This document shows, in pieces, positions 1-8,696 of a stretch of 64,000 bases of DNA. A model generated the notes under the pieces. It was not told where the DNA came from. It saw nothing but the letters and a program-made list of their open reading frames with translations, and made no database searches. Origin of the DNA: Pseudomonas viridiflava (GTDB taxonomy: Bacteria; Pseudomonadota; Gammaproteobacteria; Pseudomonadales; Pseudomonadaceae); NCBI RefSeq assembly GCF_900583165.1, contig NZ_UTKY01000094.1, positions 1-64,000 of the forward strand, written 5' to 3'. Within the stretch, counting starts at the first letter, position 1, and every line of letters starts with the position of its first letter. The position numbers and the translations under genes are program-made.

Positions 1-102
1 TCTTTTCCAAAGTGACTCGCCGTAAGGGCGAAACCAATAGCAGCCCTCACCAAAATAACGGATATGTACCCCGCCCAAACCCTCTAGCGCCTGACACATA
101 GC

Positions 103-130
103 CATCGGGGGCAAGCCCCCTCCCACATTT
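103..130. repeat. single REP palindrome
   Basis: A GGGGGC-AA-GCCCCC stem followed by TCCCACATTT, the same family as the paired elements near 37.0, 41.4, 50.5 and 56.0 kb. It stands alone downstream of pcaJ. Nothing gene-like is seen in bases 1-203. Confidence 0.8.
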
Positions 131-173
131 GGATTGATTTACACCTGATAGAACGCGGTCGTCTGTCCGGCCG

Positions 174-196
174 TCACGGGAGCAAGCTCCCTCGCC
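174..196. repeat. degenerate REP-like palindrome
   Basis: GGGAG-CAAG-CTCCC core followed by TCGCC, just beyond the pcaJ stop codon. It resembles a REP core and could also act as a weak 3' hairpin for the pcaIJ transcript, but no T-tract follows on the minus strand. Confidence 0.5.
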
Positions 197-203
197 ACTG
201 AGG

Positions 204-857
204 CTATTCTCGTGTGGCGTCGATCAGCCGAGCCCCCGTCAACCCTTGCAACTCGACAAAACTGAGCCCCGGAATAATTTCGGTCACCAACAGCCCATCA
301 CGGGTGACATCGATCACACACAAGTCCGAATAAATACGGTCGACACACCCCATGCCAGTAACCGGGTAAGTCAGCTGATCAACGATCTTCGCTTCACCCT
401 GGCGAGTCAGGTGCTCGGTCACCACAAAAACCTTCTTCGCACCAATGGCCAGGTCCATGGCACCCCCGACGGCCGGAATCGCATCAGGCTCACCGGTATG
501 CCAGTTCGCCAGGTCACCATTGCTGGCCACTTGGAAGGCACCAAGTACACAAATATCCAGGTGCCCACCACGCATCATCGCAAACGAATCACCGTGGTGG
601 AAAAAGCTGCCGCCCTTGAGCATGGTCACAAACTCTTTACCGGCATTGATCAGCTCAGGGTCTTCTTCACCTTCGGCCGGTGGCGGGCCAAACGCGAGCA
701 GGCCGTTTTCCGAGTGCAGGAAGATGTCCTTGTCGGCGGGCAGGTAACTGGCAATCTTCGTCGGCAGGCCAATGCCTAGGTTGACGTAGGCACCTTCAGG
801 AATGTCTTGGGCGACGCGCTGGGCGATGGCATCGCGGGAAAGCTTGGTGTAAGGCAT
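204..857 (-). CDS. pcaJ: 3-oxoadipate CoA-transferase subunit B
   Basis: Beta subunit of a class I CoA-transferase (217 aa, usual length), cytoplasmic, moving CoA from succinyl-CoA to 3-oxoadipate. The sequence shows the GIGLPT loop (about residues 28-33) and the SENG motif whose glutamate (E50) forms the covalent thioester intermediate in this family. The gene follows pcaI with three bases between stop and start. Its Shine-Dalgarno GGAGG lies just before the pcaI stop codon, which suggests translational coupling. Acetoacetate CoA-transferase (ScoB/AtoA) is close in sequence and is the alternative. The 3-oxoadipate assignment rests on resemblance to PcaJ, on a PcaR-type box upstream of pcaI, and on the neighbouring paa cluster, whose thiolase uses 3-oxoadipyl-CoA. 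Confidence 0.85.
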   Translation of the reverse strand: MPYTKLSRDAIAQRVAQDIPEGAYVNLGIGLPTKIASYLPADKDIFLHSENGLLAFGPPPAEGEEDPELINAGKEFVTMLKGGSFFHHGDSFAMMRGGHLDICVLGAFQVASNGDLANWHTGEPDAIPAVGGAMDLAIGAKKVFVVTEHLTRQGEAKIVDQLTYPVTGMGCVDRIYSDLCVIDVTRDGLLVTEIIPGLSFVELQGLTGARLIDATRE

Positions 858-860
858 GGG

Positions 861-1547
861 TTAAACCTCCTGAGCCGGTTGGGCTGTGCCGACGCGCACC
901 ACGTGCTGGACGAAAATGCCTGGGGTCACGATATGTTCCGGGTCAAGGGCGCCCAGCTCAACGATCTCGCTGACTTGCGCGATGGTGGTCGTGGCGGCCA
1001 TGGCCATGATCGGGCCGAAGTTGCGCGCCGACTTGCGATACACCAGGTTGCCCCAGCGATCACCCTGGTAGGCCTTGATCAAGGCGAAGTCGGCCTTGAT
1101 CGGAAACTCCAGCACATAGTGCTTACCGTCGATCTCGCGGGTCTCCTTGCCTTCGGCGAGCAGGGTGCCATAGCCGGTGGGCGTGAACACCGCGCCCAGC
1201 CCGGAACCGGCCGCCTGGATACGGCAGGCGAGGTTGCCCTGAGGCACCACCTCAAGTTCAATCTTGCCGGCACGATACAGGCCGTCGAACACCCAGGAAT
1301 CTGCCTGGCGCGGGAACGAACAAATGATCTTGCGCACCTGCCCGGACTTGAGCAGCGCGGCCAGGCCGTAATCACCATTGCCTGCATTGTTGCTGACCAA
1401 CACCAGGTCGCGTGCACCGTGCTCAATCAGGGCGTCGATCAGTTCAGCCGGTTGCCCGGCAGGGCCGAAGCCGCCAATCATGATGGTGGCGCCATCGTGG
1501 ATCTGGCTGATTGCAGCCATCACAGATGAATCGGTTTTATCGAGCAC
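861..1547 (-). CDS. pcaI: 3-oxoadipate CoA-transferase subunit A
   Basis: Alpha subunit of the CoA-transferase (228 aa), partner of PcaJ. The GGFGPAG loop near the N-terminus and the later stretches SFPRQ, VPQGN and GYGTLLAEGKETREI are typical of PcaI. The start chosen is GTG at 1547, preceded by AGGAGA with normal spacing. The frame is open upstream to an ATG at 1637, but those 30 extra residues are arginine- and cysteine-rich, have no ribosome site and lie outside the family's usual length. A PcaR-type box lies about 210 bp upstream, implying induction by 3-oxoadipate. First gene of a pcaIJ pair. Confidence 0.87.
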   Translation of the reverse strand: MLDKTDSSVMAAISQIHDGATIMIGGFGPAGQPAELIDALIEHGARDLVLVSNNAGNGDYGLAALLKSGQVRKIICSFPRQADSWVFDGLYRAGKIELEVVPQGNLACRIQAAGSGLGAVFTPTGYGTLLAEGKETREIDGKHYVLEFPIKADFALIKAYQGDRWGNLVYRKSARNFGPIMAMAATTTIAQVSEIVELGALDPEHIVTPGIFVQHVVRVGTAQPAQEV

Positions 1548-1755
1548 GTGTTTCTCCTGGGAGAGCCAATACCGCCGGCGTCGCTTTCGCACACAAGGGC
1601 ATAAAGTGACGGCGAAAAAAGTTGTACCCACGACCAACTAACCGCAGCAGATTAACGGCGTCTATCCACTGTTCGATTGTTATTGTTTGGGGCTGTTTTG
1701 CTGAAGTTCATCATAACTTTGCGGGGCAGGCAGACAAGCGCCCAAAGGGGGAGTT

Positions 1756-1770
1756 GTTCGATAATCGCCC
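1756..1770. promoter_or_regulatory. candidate PcaR binding site
   Basis: GTTCGATAATCGCCC matches 14 of 15 positions of the GTTCGATAATCGCAC sequence described for PcaR at the P. putida pcaI promoter. It sits upstream of pcaI, where such a site belongs. PcaR itself is not encoded in this window. No clear -35/-10 pair was identified beside it. Confidence 0.65.
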
Positions 1771-1880
1771 AAATTGATCGGCTGGTGTTGTGCAGATCTC
1801 TGGAGGAATAGTGTGATGGGAAACTGCCAATGGGTTGCCCGTTACGTAGTTGGCTTTCGTTTCGGTTGTCAGATGGAACA

Positions 1881-1900
1881 TCCCCCGCTTGTGCGGGGGA
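1881..1900 (-). terminator. hairpin after paaZ
   Basis: A perfect 7-bp stem CCCCCGC/GCGGGGG with a 4-nt loop, 24 bp past the paaZ stop codon. On the minus strand it is not followed by a T-run, so it may stabilise the 3' end or give only partial termination. Confidence 0.45.
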
Positions 1901-1923
1901 CTGTGCGAACGGTAGGGGCCGCT

Positions 1924-3978
1924 TTATGCCTCCCGCTTCACCACCAACGTCAAAATGTCATAACTGGCCACCAGTTCCCCCAGTTGGTTAGTCACCTCCA
2001 CATCCCACGCCACTACCCCTTGCGGGATGCCCTGGGGGCTCTGCTTGCCCTGGTCGATCTTGCGTTTGCAGGTCAGGCGCGCCTGGATAGTGTCGCCAAT
2101 GCCCACCGGGGTGATGAAGCGCAAAGTATCCAGGCCGTAATTGGCCAGTACCGGGCCAGGCGCCGGAGAAACGAACAGCCCGGCGGCCGCTGATAGTACG
2201 AAATAGCCGTGGGCAATGCGTTTGCCGAATTGGGATTCCTTGGCGGCAATGTCGTCGAAGTGCATGTAAAAGTGATCGCCCGACAGGCAACCGAAGTTCA
2301 CCAGATCGGCCTCGGTGACGGTGCGGCGGTGGGTCAGTAGGGACTCGCCGATCTGCAGGTCCTGGAAGAAGCGGCGGAACGGGTGCACCTCGGTTTCGAT
2401 GACCTTGGCGCCGCGCACGTATTCACCGGTCACCGCTGCAAGCATGGTCGGCGAGCCTTGTACCGCAGCGCGTTGCAGGTAGTGCTTCACCGCGCGCAGG
2501 CCACCCAGTTCTTCACCGCCGCCGGCACGCCCTGGGCCGCCGTGCTTGAGTTGGGGCAGCGGCGAGCCGTGGCCGGTGGATTCGGCGGCGGATTCGCGGT
2601 CGAGTACCAGCAAGCGGCCGTGCCAGGCAGCGGCCACCGGGATGGCTTTCGCGGCGATCTGCGGGTCTTTGGTGATCAGGCTTGCCACCAGGCTGCCTTT
2701 GCCGCGTGCGGCCAGGGCCAGGGCTTCGTCCAGATCGTCGTAGGCCATCAGCGTGCTGACCGGGCCGAAAGCTTCGATATCGTGGGCGCCGCCTTCGGCG
2801 TGTGGGTCGCGTGATTGCAGCAGCGTCGGCGCAAAGAACGCGCCTTGGCTGACGTGTTCACCCCGCGGTTCGAAACCGTCGCGAGCGCCGAACAGCACGT
2901 CGCTGCTCTGCAGCAGGGCGTCCAGGCGCTCAGCCACATCCTGCTGCTGATCATGGGACGCCAAAGGCCCCATGCGCACGCCTTCCACCGACGGGTCGCC
3001 GACGATGACTTTCGCCAAGCGCTCACGCAGGCGGCTGGCCACCGCATCGATGTGCTTGGCCGGCACAATGGCGCGGCGAATGGCCGTGCATTTCTGCCCG
3101 GCCTTGGCGGTCATCTCGCGGGCGACTTCCTTGATGAACAGCTCAAACTCTTCATCGTCTGGCGTCACGTCCGGGGCGAGGATCGCGCAGTTCAGCGAGT
3201 CGGCCTCGGCATTGAACGGCACCGAATGACGGATCAGGTTCGGGTTCACCCGCAGCTTGGCGGCGGTGTCGGCAGAGCCGGTGAAGGTCACCACGTCCTG
3301 GCCTTGCAAGCGGTCGAGCAGGTCACCCGTGCTGCCAATCACCAATTGCAGGCTGCCTGCCGGCAACAGGCCGGATTCATCCATCAGCCGCACCACGGCC
3401 TCGGTCAGGTAGCTGGTGGCGCTGGCCGGCTTGACGATGCATGGCACGCCCGCCAAAAAGCTCGGTGCGAATTTTTCCAGCATGCCCCAGATCGGGAAGT
3501 TGAAGGCGTTGATGTGCACCGTCAGGCCGCCGCGTGGCACCAGGATATGCGTGCCGGCAAACGTGCCTTTTTTACCCAAGGGCAGCGCCGGGCCTTCGTG
3601 GACGATATTGCCCGATGGCAACTCCCGCGAGCCCAGGCTGGCGTAGGTGAACAGGGTGCTGTTGCCGCCTTCGATGTCGATCCAGCTGTCGGCACGCGTC
3701 GCGCCGCTGTGGTGGGAGATCGCGTAGAGCTGTTCCTTGCGCTCGCTCAGGTACAGCGCCAATGCCTTGAGGCGCTGGGCGCGTTGTTGGAAGTCCAGCG
3801 CCATCAGGCCGCTGACCCCTAGGCTGCGGCCGTGGGCGACGGCTTCGGCGAAGTCGGGGCGTTCTTCGTGGGTGCGCGCGAGTTCGTGGCCGTCGATGGC
3901 GCTGCGCAGCACTTGGGCGCCGTGTTGGCCGATCCAGCGACCGGCGATAAAGCTTTGCAGGGTAGGGGCGTGAGACAT
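1924..3978 (-). CDS. paaZ: oxepin-CoA hydrolase / 3-oxo-5,6-dehydrosuberyl-CoA semialdehyde dehydrogenase
   Basis: Bifunctional ring-opening enzyme of the phenylacetyl-CoA pathway (684 aa). The N-terminal aldehyde dehydrogenase domain (about residues 1-520) carries the catalytic cysteine in AGQKCTA (C297) and the general-base glutamate in FNAEADS (E258). The C-terminal MaoC-type hotdog domain (about 530-684) carries the hydratase motif SGDHFYMHFD with D568 and H573, which opens oxepin-CoA. Both active sites look intact. Start is ATG 3978; a GTG directly before it is in frame, but GGAGG spacing favours the ATG. The gene is last in the paaABCDE-DUF485-paaL-paaZ operon, 31 bp after paaL. Confidence 0.95.
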   Translation of the reverse strand: MSHAPTLQSFIAGRWIGQHGAQVLRSAIDGHELARTHEERPDFAEAVAHGRSLGVSGLMALDFQQRAQRLKALALYLSERKEQLYAISHHSGATRADSWIDIEGGNSTLFTYASLGSRELPSGNIVHEGPALPLGKKGTFAGTHILVPRGGLTVHINAFNFPIWGMLEKFAPSFLAGVPCIVKPASATSYLTEAVVRLMDESGLLPAGSLQLVIGSTGDLLDRLQGQDVVTFTGSADTAAKLRVNPNLIRHSVPFNAEADSLNCAILAPDVTPDDEEFELFIKEVAREMTAKAGQKCTAIRRAIVPAKHIDAVASRLRERLAKVIVGDPSVEGVRMGPLASHDQQQDVAERLDALLQSSDVLFGARDGFEPRGEHVSQGAFFAPTLLQSRDPHAEGGAHDIEAFGPVSTLMAYDDLDEALALAARGKGSLVASLITKDPQIAAKAIPVAAAWHGRLLVLDRESAAESTGHGSPLPQLKHGGPGRAGGGEELGGLRAVKHYLQRAAVQGSPTMLAAVTGEYVRGAKVIETEVHPFRRFFQDLQIGESLLTHRRTVTEADLVNFGCLSGDHFYMHFDDIAAKESQFGKRIAHGYFVLSAAAGLFVSPAPGPVLANYGLDTLRFITPVGIGDTIQARLTCKRKIDQGKQSPQGIPQGVVAWDVEVTNQLGELVASYDILTLVVKREA

Positions 3979-4009
3979 CACGAGTCCTCCAGGGTAGAAA
4001 ATCAGTGGG

Positions 4010-5656
4010 TTAGTGTTTGCTGGCGCCCGAGGCGCCGATCCCGGTCATGGAGCGGATGAACTGCGCCAGGTAACGACCGCGCTCAAGCGCTGCACGCGGC
4101 GAGGTGTCGGTGACGGAAAACAGCCAGGCGCTGAAAAACGCCAGGCTCATGGAAAACAGCGCCGGGTTGGAATAGGGGAACAGCGCCTTGTCGTAATGCA
4201 GCACGTTGACCCACACCGCCGGGCTCAGCACCAGCAGCACAATCGCCGAGACCAGCCCGGCCAGGCTGCCAGTGACGGCGCCGCGGGTGGTCAGGCCCTT
4301 CCAGTACATCGAAAGGAACAGCACCGGGAAATTCACCGACGCGGCAATCGCCAGCACCAGGCCAGACAGGAACGCGATGTTTTGCGACTCGAACAGCAAG
4401 CCAAGGATGATCGCCAGCACGCCGATGCACAGCGTGGCGATGCGCGACACGCGGATCTCCTGCTGCTCGGTGGCCTGGCCCTTGCGCATGACGCAGGCAT
4501 ACAGATCGTGGGACACCGCCGACGCGCCGGACAACGCCAGCCCGGCCACCACCGCCAAGATCGTGGCAAAGGCCACCGCCGAAATGAACCCCAGGAACAG
4601 ATTGCCGCCCACCGCCTGCGCCAAGTGCACCGCGATCATGTTGCCGCCGCCAATGATCGCGCCGTTGGCGTCACGGAACGCCGGGTCGGTACCGACCATG
4701 ACGATGGCGCCAAAGCCGACCACGATCAGCAGCAGGTAGAAATAACCGATGAAACCCGTGGCGTAGAACACGCTTTTGCGCGCTTCCTTGGCATCGCTGA
4801 CGGTAAAGAAGCGCATCAGGATATGCGGCAGCCCGGCGGTGCCGAACATCATGCCCACCCCCAGGGAAATCGCGTCGATGGGGTTGGACAACAAACCACC
4901 CGGCGCCATGATCGCGCTGCCTTTGGCATGCACGGCAGTGGCCCCGGCAAACATTGCCTCAGTGCTGAACCCGAAATGCTTGAGCACCATAAAAGCCATG
5001 AACGTGGTGCCGAACAGCAGCATCACCGCCTTGATGATCTGCACCCAGGTGGTCGCGAGCATGCCGCCGAAGGTCACGTAGAACACCATCAGCACGCCCA
5101 CCAGCATCACCGCATACAGGTAGTCGATGCCGAACAGCAGCTCGATCAACTTGCCCGCGCCGACCATTTGCGCCACCAGGTACATCAGCGCCACGGTCAG
5201 GGTGCCAAAGGCCGAGGTCAGGCGCACCGGGGTTTGTTCCAGACGGTACGACACCACGTCGGCAAAAGTGTATTTACCCAGGTTGCGCAGGCGTTCGGCG
5301 ATCAGGAACAAAATGATCGGCCAGCCAGCCAGTACGCCCAGGGCGTAGAGCAAACCGTCATAGCCGTTGAGGAACATCATCGCCGAGATGCCCAAAAAGG
5401 ACGCCGCCGAGATCATGTCACCGGCAATCGCCAGGCCGTTCTGGAAACCGGTCATGCCGCCGCCAGCGGTGTAGAAATCACTCGCCGAGCGGGTGCGCAA
5501 CGCCGCCCAGCGCGTCACGCCAAACGTGAACAGCACAAACACCAGGAACATGCCGATGGCGTTCCAGTTCAGCGGCCGCGCCACGCCATCGGCCGCGATA
5601 GCCAAGTCAGTGGCCAGCGCCAGCGGCAACAGAAACCACGCTATCAAACGGCTCAT
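4010..5656 (-). CDS. paaL: phenylacetate/cation symporter (SSS family)
   Basis: Sodium:solute symporter related to ActP (548 aa, about 13 hydrophobic segments), inner membrane. An N-terminal signal-like segment (residues 1-22, ending near AIAA) is followed by conserved SSS stretches such as SDFYTAGGGMTGFQNGLAIAGD and FGTAGLPHILMRFFT. Position inside the paa operon supports phenylacetate as substrate; acetate permease is the nearest alternative. The start at 5656 overlaps the stop of the upstream DUF485 gene by four bases (ATGA), as in actP pairs. A GTG nine bases upstream is possible but less likely. Confidence 0.85.
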   Translation of the reverse strand: MSRLIAWFLLPLALATDLAIAADGVARPLNWNAIGMFLVFVLFTFGVTRWAALRTRSASDFYTAGGGMTGFQNGLAIAGDMISAASFLGISAMMFLNGYDGLLYALGVLAGWPIILFLIAERLRNLGKYTFADVVSYRLEQTPVRLTSAFGTLTVALMYLVAQMVGAGKLIELLFGIDYLYAVMLVGVLMVFYVTFGGMLATTWVQIIKAVMLLFGTTFMAFMVLKHFGFSTEAMFAGATAVHAKGSAIMAPGGLLSNPIDAISLGVGMMFGTAGLPHILMRFFTVSDAKEARKSVFYATGFIGYFYLLLIVVGFGAIVMVGTDPAFRDANGAIIGGGNMIAVHLAQAVGGNLFLGFISAVAFATILAVVAGLALSGASAVSHDLYACVMRKGQATEQQEIRVSRIATLCIGVLAIILGLLFESQNIAFLSGLVLAIAASVNFPVLFLSMYWKGLTTRGAVTGSLAGLVSAIVLLVLSPAVWVNVLHYDKALFPYSNPALFSMSLAFFSAWLFSVTDTSPRAALERGRYLAQFIRSMTGIGASGASKH

Positions 5657-5961
5657 GCGGCGCACTCCTGCTTGAGTGTGTCGTTGAGCGGGTCGATCAC
5701 ATGGTTGGCGCGGTGCACGTAATAACCGGTCAGCGCAAAGGCCAAGAGCACAATCACCACGCCCACCAGCATGCCCACGGTGGTGACGCCACCGCTCAGG
5801 GACTGCCCGAGGGTGGCGGGGGAAAACGCCACCAACAGCACAAAGCCGAAATAAACCACCAGCATGATCAGCGACAGTGACCAGTACAGGCGCTGTTTGC
5901 GCCGTACCAACTGGATAAAGTCGGGGTGCTGGCGGATGCGTTCAATGTCGTCGGGGGTCAT
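5653..5961 (-). CDS. DUF485 small membrane protein (YjcH-like)
   Basis: A 102-aa protein with two hydrophobic segments (about residues 28-48 and 62-82) separated by a short loop, the standard layout of the DUF485/YjcH family that accompanies ActP-type symporters. The IERIRQHPDFIQLVRRK N-terminus is typical. It overlaps paaL by ATGA, so it probably acts as an accessory subunit of the phenylacetate transporter; the family's exact role is unsettled. Start is ATG 5961; the frame runs on upstream, but that stretch is the shadow of paaE. Confidence 0.85.
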   Translation of the reverse strand: MTPDDIERIRQHPDFIQLVRRKQRLYWSLSLIMLVVYFGFVLLVAFSPATLGQSLSGGVTTVGMLVGVVIVLLAFALTGYYVHRANHVIDPLNDTLKQECAA

Positions 5962-6008
5962 GGCGGTGTGGTCCTTTTTATTGTTGTGTTGGGGTGTGGC
6001 TGCACGCG

Positions 6009-7085
6009 TCAGAGTTGGTCGAAATCCAGCACCACCTTGTCGCTGATCGGGAACGCCTGGCACGACAGCACATAGCCGGCGGCCACTTCGTAGTCTTCCA
6101 GAGCGTGGTTGCTGTCCATCTCCACTTCGCCTTCGATGACTTTGCACTTGCAGGTGGAGCACACGCCGGCCTTGCACGAATACGGCAGCTCGGCGCCCTG
6201 GGCGTTGCCCGCATCGAGGATGCTCTGGCTGTTGCGTGGCAGGTCGAAGGCCAGGGCGCGGCCGTCGCTGATCACCGTGATCTGGCTGACGGCGGCGTCC
6301 AGTTCGCGGGCGGCTTCGCGGGCTTCACGTTTTTGCTGGCTGCCGGCGGCGGCGAACAACTCGAAATGAATGCGTTCAGCGGGCATGCCCCGGGCCTTGA
6401 GGCTGTCGCGCACGGTCTCGGTCATTTCCTGCGGGCCACAGATGAAGGCCGCGTCGAGGGTTTTTACCTCCAGCCAGCGCGAGAACAATTGCTCGCACTT
6501 ATCGGCGTTGATGCGGCCGTTGTAGAGGTCGACATCCTGCTGCTCGCGGCTGAACAGGAAGATCAGGTTCAAGCGCTGCAGGTAGCGGTTTTTCAAGTCT
6601 TCGAGCTGCTCGCGAAACAACGCGCCAGAGCTGGAACGGTTGCCGTACAACAGCGTTACGCGGCTATTGGGCTCGGTTTGCAGGGTGGTCTTGATGATCG
6701 ACAGGATCGGCGTGATGCCGCTGCCGGCCGCCACTGCCAGGTAGTTGCCTTGGCGCGTAGGGTCCAGTTCAACATGGAAATGCCCAGCGGGCGGCATAAC
6801 CTCAAGGCTGTGGCCGGCCTTGAGGTGCTCGTTGGCAAACGCGGAGAAGCGCCCACCGGCCACACGCTTGATGGCGATGCGCAACTCACCGTCGTTGACC
6901 CCGGTGCAGATCGAGTAGGAGCGGCGTACTTCTTCGCCATCCAATTGCGTGCGCATCACCAGGTGTTGGCCCTGGGTGAAGTGGAAACTGTCTTGCAGGT
7001 GCTGTGGAATCTCGAAGGCGATGGACACCGCGTCACGGGTTTCGCTGCGCACATCCTTGATGACCAGGCTGTGAAATTTGCTCAT
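6009..7085 (-). CDS. paaE: phenylacetyl-CoA 1,2-epoxidase reductase subunit
   Basis: Flavin and iron-sulfur reductase (358 aa) passing electrons from NADPH to the PaaABC oxygenase. Domains in order: FAD-binding barrel (about 1-105, with RSYSIC), NAD(P)-binding domain (about 110-235, with GSGITP and CGPQEM), and a C-terminal plant-type 2Fe-2S ferredoxin (about 265-358). The cysteines are seen in PYSCKAGVCSTC and YVLSCQAF. The arrangement and length match PaaE of other bacteria. A GGAGAA ribosome site precedes ATG 7085. Fifth gene of paaABCDE. Confidence 0.95.
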   Translation of the reverse strand: MSKFHSLVIKDVRSETRDAVSIAFEIPQHLQDSFHFTQGQHLVMRTQLDGEEVRRSYSICTGVNDGELRIAIKRVAGGRFSAFANEHLKAGHSLEVMPPAGHFHVELDPTRQGNYLAVAAGSGITPILSIIKTTLQTEPNSRVTLLYGNRSSSGALFREQLEDLKNRYLQRLNLIFLFSREQQDVDLYNGRINADKCEQLFSRWLEVKTLDAAFICGPQEMTETVRDSLKARGMPAERIHFELFAAAGSQQKREAREAARELDAAVSQITVISDGRALAFDLPRNSQSILDAGNAQGAELPYSCKAGVCSTCKCKVIEGEVEMDSNHALEDYEVAAGYVLSCQAFPISDKVVLDFDQL

Positions 7086-7118
7086 TGTTATTCTCCAACC
7101 GAGAGCGCCAGCGGCCCC

Positions 7119-7643
7119 TCAGATGCACTTGAAATAGTCGAACGGCTCGAGGCAGTCGCGGCAGCGGTACAGCGCCTTGCAGGCGGTGGAGCCGAACTCG
7201 CTGAGCACTTCGGTGTGGCTGCTTGCGCATTGCGGGCAAACCACCACCGGGCTTTCACCGAGCAGGCTGCGCTTGCTGGCGCTGCCCTGGGGCGGTGCGA
7301 TGCCGTAGGCGCGCAGGCGCTCGCGGCCACCTTCGGTGATCCAGTCGGTGGACCAGGCCGGGGTCAATTTGCGCTCCAGGTGCGGCGCGCGAAAACCGGC
7401 TTGCTCCAGCGCTTCGCGGATATCGCTCTCGATCACTTCGGTGGCCGGGCAGCCGGAGTAGGTGGGCGTGACCACCACATGCAGGTGACCGGCCTGCCAG
7501 TCGAGGTCGCGCACGATGCCCAGGTCGACCACGCTGACCACCGGCACTTCCGGGTCCATCACCTGGGCCAGGGTGGCCCAGGCGGCGGCCAGGTCGGTGG
7601 GTTGCGCCGGCCGGTCGCTGGCGATCAGTTCACCAGGTCGCAT
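7119..7643 (-). CDS. paaD: PaaD, iron-sulfur cluster factor for the PaaABCE epoxidase
   Basis: A 174-aa protein: N-terminal MIP18/DUF59-like domain (about 20-95, with the DPEVPVVSVVDLGIVRD region), then a C-terminal extension with CPQC and CRDC pairs and a terminal FKC, which look like a metal-binding module. PaaD is needed for epoxidase function, probably in Fe-S assembly, but is not part of the catalytic complex. Start ATG 7643 lies inside the end of paaC (14-bp overlap). The frame extends upstream without an earlier start that fits the family. Confidence 0.92.
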   Translation of the reverse strand: MRPGELIASDRPAQPTDLAAAWATLAQVMDPEVPVVSVVDLGIVRDLDWQAGHLHVVVTPTYSGCPATEVIESDIREALEQAGFRAPHLERKLTPAWSTDWITEGGRERLRAYGIAPPQGSASKRSLLGESPVVVCPQCASSHTEVLSEFGSTACKALYRCRDCLEPFDYFKCI

Positions 7644-8391
7644 CGGGGTACGCTCGGGGTAAAAACTGCATCTCGGCCAACAAAATGCCAAGGTGCTCGG
7701 TGTGCAGCCCGCGCCGGGCATTCAGGTAGAAGTAGCTCGGCGCCGGCGGGACGGGCAGGGTGGCGCTGGCAAAGATAGCGCTGACGGTGTTCTGCCAGGC
7801 CGCCGCGACTTGCGCAGTGTCTGGGGTGATGCCGGCGGCGCACAGGCGCTGTTCGCTGTCGTCGGCGCTGGTCAGCTCGACGGTAAAGCGCCACACCTCG
7901 GGGATCGCCGCGAGCATGCGTTGGTGGCTGTGCTCGGTGCCGTCGCCCAGACGCTCCACCCACTCACCAGAACGGCGCAGGTGATAAGTGACTTCCTTGA
8001 CCGCCTTGGCGGCGATGCCGGCGATGCGTTCATCAGTGGAATGGCTCAGGCCGACCAATACCGGCAAGTGCCAGGCGTCGTACAAAAATTGCTTGAGGAG
8101 GGTCACCGCATAATCGCCGTTGGGTTGTTCCACCAGCAGCAGGTTGCGGTAGGCGCGCTCGTCGCGGCGGAAGGCCAGGTCGTCGGCATCGCGGCCGTCG
8201 TCCAGCAGTTCGGCGGCGTAGTCCAGCCAGTTGCGTGCCTGGCCCACCAGGTCGAGGCCGACGTTCATCAGCGCCAGTTCTTCTTCCAGTGCCGGCGCGT
8301 GGCCGCACCATTGGCACAGGCGCTGGCCCTGGATCAGGGCGCTGTCGCCCAGGCGCAGCAGGTATTCGATCAGATCGGTGTGCGTGTTCAT
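7630..8391 (-). CDS. paaC: phenylacetyl-CoA 1,2-epoxidase structural subunit PaaC
   Basis: Non-catalytic ferritin-like partner of PaaA (253 aa) in the PaaABC oxygenase. Mostly helical, with the family-typical LGDSALIQGQRLCQWCGHAP N-terminus and a LGQARNWLDYAAEL helix. Start ATG 8391 is preferred over an in-frame codon at 8403 because it gives the family N-terminus MNTHTDLIEYLLRLG. Its 3' end overlaps paaD; paaB ends 8 bp upstream. Confidence 0.93.
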   Translation of the reverse strand: MNTHTDLIEYLLRLGDSALIQGQRLCQWCGHAPALEEELALMNVGLDLVGQARNWLDYAAELLDDGRDADDLAFRRDERAYRNLLLVEQPNGDYAVTLLKQFLYDAWHLPVLVGLSHSTDERIAGIAAKAVKEVTYHLRRSGEWVERLGDGTEHSHQRMLAAIPEVWRFTVELTSADDSEQRLCAAGITPDTAQVAAAWQNTVSAIFASATLPVPPAPSYFYLNARRGLHTEHLGILLAEMQFLPRAYPDATW

Positions 8392-8399
8392 GGTCGACC

Positions 8400-8681
8400 T
8401 CACATGTGCCCGACTTCGGCCGGCAACTCGTAGAAGCTGGCGTGGCGGTAGACCTTGTCGTCAGAGGGGTCGAACAGCGGGTCTTTTTCATCCGGCGACG
8501 AGGCGGTGATCAAGGCCGAGGGCACCACCCACAGGCTCACACCTTCGCTGCGACGGGTGTACAACTCGCGGGCGTTCTCGATGGCCATGGTGGTGTCGGC
8601 GGCATGCACGCTGCCGACGTGTTTGTGATTGAGGCCGTGCTTGCTGCGCACGAAGACTTCAAAAAGGGTCCATTCAGACAT
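8400..8681 (-). CDS. paaB: phenylacetyl-CoA 1,2-epoxidase subunit PaaB
   Basis: Small subunit (93 aa) bridging PaaAC dimers in the epoxidase complex. The sequence WTLFEVFVRSKHGLNHKHVGS followed by HAADTTMAIENARELYTRR is characteristic of PaaB. It lies 15 bp after paaA and 8 bp before paaC, so all are co-transcribed. Confidence 0.95.
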   Translation of the reverse strand: MSEWTLFEVFVRSKHGLNHKHVGSVHAADTTMAIENARELYTRRSEGVSLWVVPSALITASSPDEKDPLFDPSDDKVYRHASFYELPAEVGHM

Positions 8682-8696
8682 AGCGGTGACTCCGGA

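Larger units (their letters stand above)
1548..1923. other. intergenic region between paaZ and pcaI
   Basis: This 376-bp stretch has no gene. It holds the pcaI leader, a partial PcaR-like half (GTTCGATTGTTATTG at 1671-1685), the full PcaR-type box at 1756-1770, and a G+C-rich hairpin just after paaZ (1881-1900). Confidence 0.7.

Noticed and set aside
4013..5722. A 569-codon plus-strand frame rich in His, Arg and Gln
   Set aside because: Antisense shadow of paaL and part of the DUF485 gene; the composition is what antisense of a membrane protein gives.
5994..7778. A 594-codon plus-strand frame
   Set aside because: Antisense to paaE and paaD; no motif and no ribosome site.
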